Of a DNA stretch of 64,000 bases, positions 26,501 through 38,500 are shown in pieces. The notes under the pieces are model-generated. The model made no database searches, was not told the origin of the DNA, and worked only from the letters and a program-made list of their open reading frames with translations. The position numbers were made by a program, and so were the translations under genes. The stretch's first letter is position 1, and each line of letters opens with the position of its first letter. Source of the DNA: Misgurnus anguillicaudatus (Eukaryota > Chordata > Actinopteri > Cypriniformes > Cobitidae); the NCBI RefSeq assembly GCF_027580225.2, contig NC_073342.2:16786001-16850000 (forward strand). Reading direction: 5' to 3'.

Positions 26501-29500
26501 CAGTTTGTTTAATAGGGATGCGGGGCAGCCACCTAAAAGTGCACTAGTCTAGATGTCATGAATGCATGAACAAGCTTCTCTGCATCAGAGATAGATAACA
26601 ACATCATTGGGTTATTAAATAATATTTACTATAATTAAATGAATATTTTAAAAGTCCCTTTAGAAACTAATACAAAGTAAAACAAGTAGTATACATGTCA
26701 TTCATACATCAAGGTGTTACACTCCACAAGCCAGCGTTGGGTCAAAAAGGTACGAACCCAACCCACTGGGTTGTAATTTAACCTATGCTGGGTTGTTTTA
26801 ACCCAAATCTTAACATTTTATGGGTTAATTTAACCTATCGGCTGGGTTTGTCCTTTTTTACTCTTTTACATTTGTAGTAGGATTTTTAAATTACCCCTGT
26901 GTGTACACATATAAGATAACACCTTTTTTAATATTAATATTATTTTAATATATTTATTGCTTGTATTCTCACTAATCCCTGTCCCAACAGGGATGCCTTC
27001 TCTGGAATGGACACGCCAGGTTCAAAACGTAAGCTATACAGTGCTGTGCCAGGACGACACTATGTGGTGGTCAAGTCTTACCAACCGCAGGCTGAGGGTG
27101 AAATCGCTTTATACAAGAACGACAGGGTTAAAGGTAAAATGCCTCTTCAACACAATAGGATTGATGTATTTGTAGTATTTGTTTTTAATAGTTTGACAAT
27201 AGCATGAAATCAAGAGCAAGTTTCAAAAAGACCAAAATTGTAAAAATATCTTTATTCAAAGCAAAATGTTATTGGTAGTGAAATATAGTGTTGTAGTCAA
27301 GGCCACCTAAACTAAGACCAAGTCTAGTTCAAGGCCAGTGTGTGTCGAGACCAAGACAAAACCAAGTCTTTAAAGGGTTAAGACCACAACAAGGCCAAGA
27401 CCATAGCAGAGCGAGAGCGAGACCAAGGCAAGACCTTGAGACCAATCTCTCAAGTCATATAAATAATACATCAAAGCAGCAGTTTTAAAGCAGGATATTT
27501 GACATCCAATCACATAAGTGATGTTAATAAATAAATCAAAAATACCCCTACGGCAAAAAATATATATTTTAAAATATACAAAAAATGTCCAAAATTATAT
27601 TTGCTGAAATATATTTTGGAATATGTTTACAAAAATATATTTTTCACCAATATATGGCCATTTTTGTATATTTTAAAATATACTTTTATAAATATATTTA
27701 AAGCATTAAAATAATTTAGCCCTCCATAAATTTAAATCCACGGAAATATATTCACATTGCATTGAAAGAAAAACTTTGTTTATGTTACGTGTAAACATAA
27801 CAGTTTTAAAAATGTTGAAATTAAATATATTTTCAACAACATACTTTATAAAATTAACTTGTATTTAGCATATATATTTAAAATACATTTAGGCAAAAAA
27901 TAAATTTTTGCCATATGGGATGTAAAATTAGAAATGTATTTTCTTGCTCTTAAAATACATTTTGAAATACACAGTACTGTGCAAAAGTCTTAGGCCACCA
28001 TGCCAGAATTATATTGGTTGTTTTTGCAATGTTATAGTGATCATATATAATTGTTTCTCAGTCTCTTTAATAGAATACATCCAGAAAATACAGGAAATGT
28101 GTATATTGTATAAAAAAAATTTTTAGGGTAAACTTCCCTTCCACTTCCAAGGATCTCTTAAACCTTAATAAAATTAAATGCTAATTTCTAATTTTAAAGA
28201 AATTAGTCTTTTTACTTTATTCTGCTCAAAAAAACGCTCAAGATGTGTTTAGTGCCAAGAGAGGTCACACTTAACACTGACGATGATATTTTCTGTTTGT
28301 ATCTTAATAAAATATGTATAAATATAAAAAAATAAATATGGATGGACATTAAACTTCTTATACAACAAGTCTGGTGGTGGTGCCTTAAGACTTTTGCACA
28401 GTACTGTATGTTGATATATGAAGGTTAAAAACTAAATATATTTCCAATTTCAAAAATATTTTCAACTGAGCATAATATTCTACAAAATGTATTTAGCATA
28501 TATTTAAAAAAATATTTTTTGCCGTATGGGAATGCACCAGCAATTTAGTGATATCTTGACCAGTCTTGAAAAAAAATCCTGTATTACAGCACTGGTAAAA
28601 TATTTACAATGTGTACAGCAAATAAAAGGAGAAATTGTTTTGTAGCTGTGCAGTTTCTCCAGCCATATGGAGAATAATACCTGACAGATTCTGACCTTGG
28701 CCACCTGGCAGTGGCTGGCCAGAGATGACAACACTTCACAAATCGAGCGAGTGAGGGAGACTCGATATAAACTTTAGCTGAGTTTAGCGTAGGCCTGAAA
28801 CTGTATATTACTACATATGTCTATTTTTACGCCTCGGGTAGCGTGTTGTAAAGGATAGGATCACTGTTTTTATTTATGTATTTATTTTGCTTTCTCTATA
28901 TGTAGTTCTCAGTATTGGAGAAGGAGGATTCTGGGAAGGCAGCGCTCGAGGGAATGTAGGCTGGTTCCCAGCGGAATGCGTGGAAGAGATCCCAAGCAAA
29001 CCCAACGAGGACAGGCCCTGTGAGTGTGTACTGTACAAACATTCACTGTACACAATGCCAATTTAAAAGGACAGTTCACCCAAAAGCCAACATTTCGATC
29101 CCAGCAACACACATGTTAAATTGTAAATCTTGTAAATGCACTGAAAGTCACTTTAGATAAAAGTGTCTGTCAAATGCATAAAGGTAAATTTGGTCTTCAT
29201 TTACTGCCTTCCTAACATGTTTGTGGAACATTAAAGATGATGTCAGGCAGATTTAGTCACACCATATAATGAAACTTGTTAAAGGGATAGTTGAAAAATG
29301 AAAAATCTGTCATCATTTACTCATTCTCATGTTGTTTCGAACCTGTATACATTTATTTGTTCTACTGAACTCAAAGAGAGATATTTAGAAAAATTTTAAA
29401 GGGGTGGTTCAATGGTATTTCAAGCATTCTGACTTATTATCACAGTTATAGAGTTGTTTCCTCATGCTAAACGTAGGCAAAGTGTCAAAAAAGCAGTTGG

Positions 29501-32500
29501 GCGTGTTACAGAGTATTTCTGTGCCGAATGCACTTCACCAGGGTTCGTACAAGTTTCGGAAAGTTTTTTACAGGTCCAGCTGACGTTTTCGGGGTTTCTA
29601 TACGTATCACTTCTTTATATGGACACTTCCCCCCAAAAAAACCCGCCCACCCGTCAATCAGCGGGAGACGCTAAAACTTGCAAACATCAAATCACGCGAC
29701 ACAGCTTTGAAAACTCAACAATGGCACGAAAGAAAAAGTGTGTTTTTGGATGTTAGGAGAAGAAAGCCAGCCTTATGGAAACAATGGATAGAGTTTATTA
29801 TCTGGGGTAGCAGCGGAGTTTTTCGTGTGTGTTTGATGCGCTGGATTTCATTGAAAAGTCCCAACCGGGTCATGAGTTGCATGTGGTAAGTAAGACTTTT
29901 GTCTTATGTTGGAAGTAGGCGCATGCATATTATATAAATGACACGAGCATGTAGTGAATCATAAGTTAAACAGTGTTGTATAGTGTTGCATGACTCGTAC
30001 TCGTTCCTCCCGCGGTAGTAACTCCTCCTCCTTCATTTTTTCGTACGTTATCGGAAAGATTCGGTAAAGCTAATCTTTCTTTTATAAATCTGATTAAACT
30101 AAAGACTCTTCGGAGATATAAAGGATGTAATACTAGTCTATAGGTAGAAATGCAGAAACAGCGTGTGTTTTGTGAGCTTTAATAACCAGATCTGGGGCAC
30201 CATTCACTTCTATAGCATTATTCTTTCAGACTATGGAAGTCAATGGTGCCCCAGATCAAAACATCTTCCTTTGTATTTAGCAGAACGAAGACATTTATAC
30301 AGGTTTGAAACAACTTGAGGATAAGATAACAGAATTTAAATTTTTTGGTGAACAATCCTTTTAAGAATTGATGCTTTCACTATAAAAATGCTGGGTTATT
30401 TTTTTTAACCCAGCTTTGGGTCAAAAAAAGACAAACCTAACCCATTGGGTTTTAATTTAACCTATGCTGGGTTATTTTAACACAATATTGGATCAAATAA
30501 ATAAAAATTTTCTGGGTTAATTTAAACCAACATCTAGGCTTGTCCCTTTTTGACCTAATGCTTGGTTGAAGTGTTCAAGCTCCATAAAAGCACTTACAAT
30601 TTCCTCAAAAGCCGTTGATATGGTTTGTGTGCTATTTTCTAAGTCATCTAAAGCCATGAATAGAAACAGATTTAAATTTGAGTTTAAGTTTCAGAATACT
30701 TGGAATAAATTGCATTATGTTACTTTTTTGGGATTTAGAGCCGGTGGTCACTGTATGCCTTTCGCACTACAGGCATTGTTTGGAAAATAGCAGCATAACC
30801 CATTTGGCAAATCTCTTTTTCTGTTGCACAGAAGAAATCTATAGATTTGGGATGTCATAAAGATGAGTAAAACTGTGACAGACTTTTCTATCATGTATTG
30901 TTATAAATAAAGTGTAAATTTCTCATTGATACAGTTATACTACAATTTAAGGCCATTTTATTGTCTCCATCTTTTTTGTCTCTGCTGCTCCGATAACCCG
31001 CAGAATATCTGAGAAGCCTTGCGGCTACAGCAGGCTGTTAATTCAGTTAGTCTTCATTTGTAACTAGGCCACAAAGCTAACACGTCCACCTCTCAGATCA
31101 CAAGTTTGCGTTCATCTGTCACCATTAGTATAAATTAACACCTGAGATTTTGCGTGTTATATCAAAATTAGACCGAAGCCCGGCAATGCACTTGACAGCG
31201 ATCATACTGTTAGTCTAGTATGAATGTGACTAAAATAAGTATTATTATTGTATTTATTATTGGTTGTGAGTAGTATTGTAGCTTTGGTGTGTGCTTGTGC
31301 ACTCAACGTTTTCTGTGCAAATTGGCAAAAGGGGCCAGGGGCAACATTCTGTTGAGAGTTGTTATTTTGGGCCAAATGAATGCCTTCCACATCAGTGCAA
31401 CTACTGCGTGTGTTTCAGCCCTGTGTGTGTGTGCTGCGTGTGTCGTAGAGGCGTTCAGAGGTTTTCTTCATTAAAACACATCCTAAGTCAGCTCCAGCCA
31501 AGCTGAATCTTTACTAAACCTTGACTGTAATATGTAGGTCAAAGAGCAACAAAATCAAATCTGTGAACTTGTACAGTAAGTATTTGTACCTGGAAACATA
31601 AATCTACTCACTGTGAAATCTGAAAAGCGTTGCTAAAAAGAACTTACTGTATATGTGTATTTGGTATAATGCAATGCAGTAGAGGACGGTGACTTGAGGC
31701 AAAGTTCGTCACAACATGTATGTAGGCCGTCATGTGTGTGGTTCCTTTTATCAAAATATGTGTTATGCGCGTCGAGTGATCATATGTTTATCACGTGTTT
31801 TGTCAAAATAAGGGTTTATGTCAAAAGAGACGATCGCATTTACCAGATATTCACATAATCTCATGCATAATCAGAGTTTAGTGTTAAGGGAGTGTCTTGC
31901 GAGTATTTTGTGAACGTGAGCGTCTTTTTTTATCATAAATGGTTTAGACGCGCGTACAAGCGGCAATGGAGCCTACAATACACGAGTAAAGACAAACCAA
32001 TCATAAAGCGAAGTAGGTTACAGAGGCGGGGCTTAAGAAAGGTAAAGCCAATCATATTAGCGATGTGAGTTTTGGAGGCGGGACTCATTAGTTAACCGTT
32101 TAAGTACCACAAATAGCGCTATTTTTCTTTTTATGAGTTTAAATCTCATTTAAATGATTCCTGAATGAATTCATGTTAAATTAAATAAGTAATAGGTAAA
32201 AAACACAGGAAACAGACAGACATCAGTTGTTTTATGAATAAAGATCATATTATTAAAAAAAAGCACCTGAGAAAAAAAGGCACTTTCTCTCCAGGAATAA
32301 AAAGGGCAGGTGCTCAAGCCCCCTTTGATGTCTATGTGTGCACGTGCCTGATTGCGGCCAAAACTGGTATTGCAATCACAAAACTTGTGGCTAAAACTGG
32401 TACTGCAATCACATAACTGGTGGCCAATACACAAAATGACAACATTAACATCAGTTGAGGGCTGCAACTTTTTAAATGACAATATCCTGGCCCGACCACT

Positions 32501-35500
32501 GTTGTCAGTGATATAAGTATTTGAAATGAAAATGATTTCTTAATGTCTAGTGACATATCAGGGCCATTTTATGATTAATTGATATAAATTTCTTACATAC
32601 TGTTCCTTTAAAGGGATAGTTCAGCCAAAAACGATATTAAACCCATGATTTACTCACCCCCAAGCTGTCCGAGTTGCATATGTCCATCGTTTTTCAGACA
32701 AACACATTTTCGGATATTTTAGAAAATATTTTAGATCTTTCTTTTGATTAAATGTAATGTTACGGGGTCCAGCAATAGTCCACGACCTTCAAGTCCAAAA
32801 AAAGTGCGTCCATCCTTCACAAATTAAATCCAAACGGCTCCAGGATGATAAACAAAGGTCTTCTGGGGGTAATCCGTGCGGTGTTGTTGTAGAAATATCC
32901 ATATTTAAAATGTTATTAACTTTATTAACTAGCTTCCGGTAGCGCCGCCATTTTAGAGTCATATGCATTCAGGATGAGCGCTTACGCAGCATAGACAGCG
33001 GTTTCTCTGTTGCTGCTCTGTCCCCCGCCCTCCGATTTGTCATACGTCACTAAGAAAAGTGCGTACACTACGTACACACTCTCTCCTGAGTCTAAGATGG
33101 CGGCGCTACCGGAAGCTAGTTAATAAAGTTAATAACATTTTAAATATGGATATTTCTACAACAACACCGCACGGATTACCCCCAGAAGACCTTTGTTTAT
33201 CATCCTGGAGCCGTTTGGATTTAATTTGTGAAGGATGGACGCACTTTTTTTGGACTTGAAGGTCGTGGACTATTGCTGGACCCCGTAACATTACATTTAA
33301 TCAAAAGAAAGATCTAAAATATTTTCTAAAATATCCGAAAATGTGTTTGTCTGAAAAACGATGGACATATGCAACTCGGACAGCTTGGGGGTGAGTAAAT
33401 CATGGGTTTAATATCGTTTTTGGCCGAACTATCCCTTTAAAGAGTGCATTAGTAATATGCACATTTAAACGTAACGACAACGCACCTTTTTTATACGCAT
33501 GGATGGATGCTATTCTTTCACACATCCCTGCGTTTATACTCATAACAATGCTTGACATTGTATAATATTACACCATATGACAAAATTACGCAACACAAAT
33601 CTGAATTATGTGACCAACAATTACAACTGGCAAAAGACTGGCAAAAAGACTATTATTCTTCGGTTCAGTCCAGATTGTTGGCTGTGACTGTGTACAGTAA
33701 GACAGTAACTGGCAGCTATGTGTAGCAAATGTAACCGTTCAGGAGAGATGCTCATGACAGCATGTGGCACACAGAATGGAGGTGTGGCGAACGACAGCTG
33801 CCATTGGCCTAGAGGTTTTGGCCTATGTGACTCATTGGCCGAGCTTAGGAGAGAGTTTGGCTGACTCAGCTCTCAGACTGTAAGATCAAAATTCACCCAT
33901 CACATGATAGAACATGACATATGCCTTAAGGTTGTTCTTGTGTAGCGTAGTATGCAGTTTCACATCTGTTTGGCTAAAGTACCTGCAGTGTTTTTTTAAG
34001 GGGAACGTAAATACTGTAGATAGAACTGCCAAAGTAGTGCCTTTCTAAACACGCCCACATAGCCCCGCACATAACTCAGGTCATTGGACTTTGAATTGAA
34101 GTTTTTTGGCTTTTATTATGAATATGTTAGCCTTAAAGGAACACGCCAACTTCTTGGGACCTTAGCCTATTCACCGCATCCCCCAAAGCCAGACAAGTCC
34201 ATACATACCCTTTTCATCTCCGTGTGTGCCATAACTTTGACGCACCCAACGCTAGCCTAGGTTAGCACAAAGACTGGAAGTAAATGGCTCCAGCTAGCAT
34301 ACTGCTCCCAATAATGCCAACATTTTGCTATTTATATGTTGTGATTTGTATAGACACAGCCATCTTTTAATCGTATACATACTGGGAACTATATTCTCAG
34401 AAGGCGAAGCACTGCTACTTGGGTGGAGTGATTTGCTCGCAACACCTGAGAAGCTCCATGGTGAGGAGCAGAGAGTTTGTGCAAGGGTTGTGCCAATCAC
34501 TCTGCCCAAGGTATGTATGGACTTTTTTAACTTTTATAACGGTGAATAAGCTAAAGTCCCCAAAAGTTGGCTTGTTCCTTTAAGGATATCTATTAATTAG
34601 CATTTTAAAGATATAAGCATTTAAAGGGCCAGTGTGTAGATTTTTAGCGGCGTCTAGTGGTGAATTGCAACCTACGGCTCAGTCCACAGCTCACCCCTCC
34701 CTTTCGAAATGCATACTAGTGAAGCTATGGTAGCTGCCACAGGCCAAACACGTCATCGTCTGAGACAATGTAGTAAAAAAACGCGCTCTATAGAACAGTT
34801 TGTCCATTTAGGGCCACTGTAGAAAAACGGCAACTACCATGTAAGGGGACCCACAGTGTATGTAGATAAAAACCTCTCCTTCTAAGGTAATAAAAACAAT
34901 ACAGTTAATAGTTTTGTACACCACTGATAATATAGTTATGTATAGACGGTTTCATCAGACACACGTGTGGTGATGCGATACGCGTCTGGTCCGAACTTTA
35001 CTTCTGGTTTCAGTTTTTTTAATGGTCTTACTAGTTGCTAAACTGAACTCTTGAACAAATACCTCATTGAAAATAACATGTTTATGTTTCCTAGGTAATC
35101 TACGTGTTGTTTATTTTGCTTATTATATAAATAAACTACGTTTAAAGTACTTTGTTGTTATTTATTCTTAGCGGCGTTTACCGGAAGTTACGTGTTGACC
35201 ACGAAAGCCGCTTGTTTACGCTGACTACACCGTCTATATTGTATTGAATGCATGTATTATATTGAGTGCATGATTTTTGGAAAGCACTTTGGAAAAGGGA
35301 GTCGGGCAAAGTACCAAAACACACTTGTAGCCAATCAACAGTAAGGGGCGTGTCTACTAACCAACATCGTTGACTGAGTTGCGTATGTGTGGGGTGGGTC
35401 TATCAAAAGAAGGTCCAGATTCTATTGGGGTAGGGGCGTGTTTGTTTAGGTGATTTCAAATGTCAAGATTGGCTTTCAGAGATCATGCACCCCGCCTTTA

Positions 35501-38500
35501 AAGTTACACAGTGCACCTTTTAAACTTAAAGTCTCGCACCCGCCAATACGATTTTATGACATCATTCTGCACAGCTTCTCCTCAGATTACAGGCTGTGTG
35601 GCAAATCAAAAGGGGGAGGAGCTACTTAATATGCCAGCCCTTATTCCATTGATGAGTTATCTCATCAATTAAGAGAAAACGCTTCCCTGGCAATGACGAA
35701 AATTTCAGACTTTCCGCAATACTGCTATTATCCACCAGGCGCAACTTTTACAACCCGGAAGTGACGCCTCACGTGAAATAGAAAGACCTCGGTGTATGTT
35801 TTAAAGATCGCTCTGCATCTGATCTCATTCAAAAATCCTTCACAAAAATGGAATTATCTCAGCTTTTTGCTGAAAATGTGGTGTTTTTGAAGAAAAAATA
35901 ACAAAAAAACACATGCATCAACTTTGAATGTTATAATCATTTTTTGTTTACTTGATGAGCACAATAAATGTTCGGGTCTTTTGCTTGGTATATAATTTTG
36001 TTTCTGATTTCGCTATAATCAGTGTTACTGCAAATAACTGACTTGTCGCAAAACATTTGATCAATTTGCACAAATTCAAACAGTAATGCGAGGTGAAAAT
36101 GCTCACTATGTTTGGTAGACGCATCACCTGAGGCATTTTGAACCTCATCCACGTTTGTTAGCGTTGCGAGCTGCGGCATAAAAAGGTGAGAAATGCTCAG
36201 TTGTAATGGGAGCCATTGGTTTGTAGCAGAGTACCGCAACCTTGAAATCCACAGCTACTACAATACCATTAGAACTAGCAGGAATGATAAAAACATGACG
36301 CAAAACGCTTGTTTTCAGATTGGATGAGAGTTACAAGGACAGCTGTTTCTTTTCTTTCATTGACTGAAATTGTAGCTTTTAAAAAATAGTCGTTCTGTTT
36401 CCATGGCAATGCTCTCTACCTTATTTTAATCCCATCTATCGTAGAACATTGCGTGAAGCGGTTCTAACTTATTTTTAACATAGATCTGGCAGGTCTATCG
36501 CATACCGATCCATACCCTGCTAGATAGCTCAGAAAGTTGATGGGATTTCCCACTTCAAATCTATATAATGCAATATTAAAAATAAATCTTGTGCTGTTAA
36601 AGCCAGCATCAGCTGGTTAGTAACAGCACAAGTATTCTGCTGAAGTCTCTTGAACCTTTCCGTGCAACACTCATGCACATTCCTGATTGATATATTTCCA
36701 TGGAAACATGCTCTACACTGTACAAACCCTGTTGCTAAGGAGTGGGCCTCGGTAAGATTTTTTTCCTCTTTTTGTGGCATCTTTTTTTCCCTCGCTCTCA
36801 CGGCACCGAGAACAGAGCTTACATACAATCTTTTTCAACACCACAGTTATCATTTTCGTGCGCGTGCTGCGTGCTGGTCAATTCTCACCTGGGCGCTCAA
36901 GGAGATGCAAGAGTTTTTGGAGATGGGAAGTTAGGCAGCGAGGCCTGAGGGCGAGAGAGAAGTAGCAACCCCCCCTCAGGCGAGGAGAATTTTTGGGATT
37001 TACTTTTCTGGTGTTTAACTAAAGGGGACCAATGGACGAAACTATCAGATCCAGGAAAAAGGTTCATTTTGGAGGTATGTGGAGCGTTGATGAAGGTTTG
37101 TGATGAATAATTTTGTTTTTATATTATCTAATTGTGCAATGATTAGTTTCAGTCTGTTGTCGATAATATTTTAGGCACTATTTATAGTGCAAGATATGAA
37201 GATCAGATGATGCTCAGTGCCCTGCGGGTGTATTTTCATATTTCTGTATTATCGAATACTTTATTCTGGAAAACTGTGACCTTAAAGTCTAAAAATCTTT
37301 TTTATACTACAGTAACTCTACATTCCTATTACTAGACTCCAGTTTCTCTTCGCAGGACATTAGAGAGATTAATACTTCAAATGATGGTAAAATGTATTGC
37401 TCTATCCACAACGTAATCTTTTTCGCTATTGATTTTTTTTCTGGCTTTGTCTGAAAAGACAAATAGTGTAGTGTAACAGAAAGTATTTTCATTAAGCTTG
37501 AAGGAGAAACTGCGGTCAGGTCACAAAGTTTATTGGCATTGGCTATTTGCTCATCCCTGTGGAGTGCTCCAAGACTTTCGTGAAAAGTTTTGTTGTGGTC
37601 TTCGAGTTTCACGTGCCGGCACTTTGCTGTACTTATGAGCCGCAGAGTTAGTTACCCTTGGTGATTTAAAATCCGGTGTTGTAGCAGCTGTCATCATCGC
37701 TCGCCGTCTATCAAATGAGTTTTTTTCTCACACTGTCCGTTGAGGAACAACGCTTGACTCAAATATGTGTGGCTCTGCTATAGAAAGCTGACAGGGTGTT
37801 CCATTAGGATGTGAGAAAGAGTAGAGTATTATTATTCGGCCTGATTTTGATTGGCCAATCACGACGTTTGCAGCTTTGTTATTCCCAGATAACAAAACGT
37901 TCAAAACGAATAACACGGATGTTACAAATCATTTAATATTACACAAAAAATTACCTTTTTAATAACATATATGACATTATATTTACAAATGATTACATCA
38001 AATATTGTTTTTCCGTCTTATCTTAAAAGCGAAACTAAACTGGTTTTCTTCGCGGAAGGTCTGCATTCGTTAAAATTAGCGAATAATCAATATTTAACAT
38101 TCCTTATCTTACATATGAGGTAAATAGCCATGTAAAAAGCGGGATAATGTACAGGTTGTTATCGCGAAATAAGCCCCTTCAGTGCGATAACAACTGGCTG
38201 CCAATATATTATCCTTTACTTGCATACAATAACCAGCGTTTTATTATACAGTATATTCGGTTAGCTGTTATGTCTTGATACTAAAGTCCTCTGTTCTTTT
38301 TAATGCTGAATGCTATCATGCAGAATCAGGTATTGCTTTGCACAATCTGGATAAAGTACAACCTGACACAACACATCTATAAATGGTAATGTCAAGCTTG
38401 GAGTGTGATGATTCACTTGCACACCCAAATGAATCAGTTTTGATCTATTCGTTTTAAGTAATGCACCAAAATATGTCCTGTTTGACTGCATACTAATTTG

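Larger units (their letters stand above)
15338..26990 (+). other. shank2: shank2 intron 2 (11653 bp)
   Basis: Donor GTCAGT at 15338 and acceptor CCCAACAG ending at 26990, phase 2. Contents: two inverted GGGCCCTATTTTA elements (16141-17461, 23733-24921), TTAA foldback elements (17569-17862, 20484-21655), a TGTGACCCTAGACCAC element (18162-18577), a 121-bp ATTTT array (19483-19603), a GGGCCGGTTC foldback (23069-23656) and smaller copies. The stretches 15340-16140, 19610-20480, 21660-23060 and 25300-26720 hold no gene I can recognise. Confidence 0.85.
27134..28905 (+). other. shank2: shank2 intron 3 (1772 bp)
   Basis: Shortest of the introns before the PDZ exons; phase 1 and splits the SH3 domain. 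GTAAAA donor, TATATGTAG acceptor. Nearly all of it is repeat: a degenerate GACCAAG-rich stretch (27288-27460) and a CCCxTACGGC-ended element (27546-28530) that itself carries a Tc1-like insertion (27972-28407). Confidence 0.85.

Noticed and set aside
32757..33291. Identical 61-aa frames on opposite strands (32757-32942 and 33106-33291)
   Set aside because: They are produced by the two arms of one near-perfect inverted repeat; not genes.
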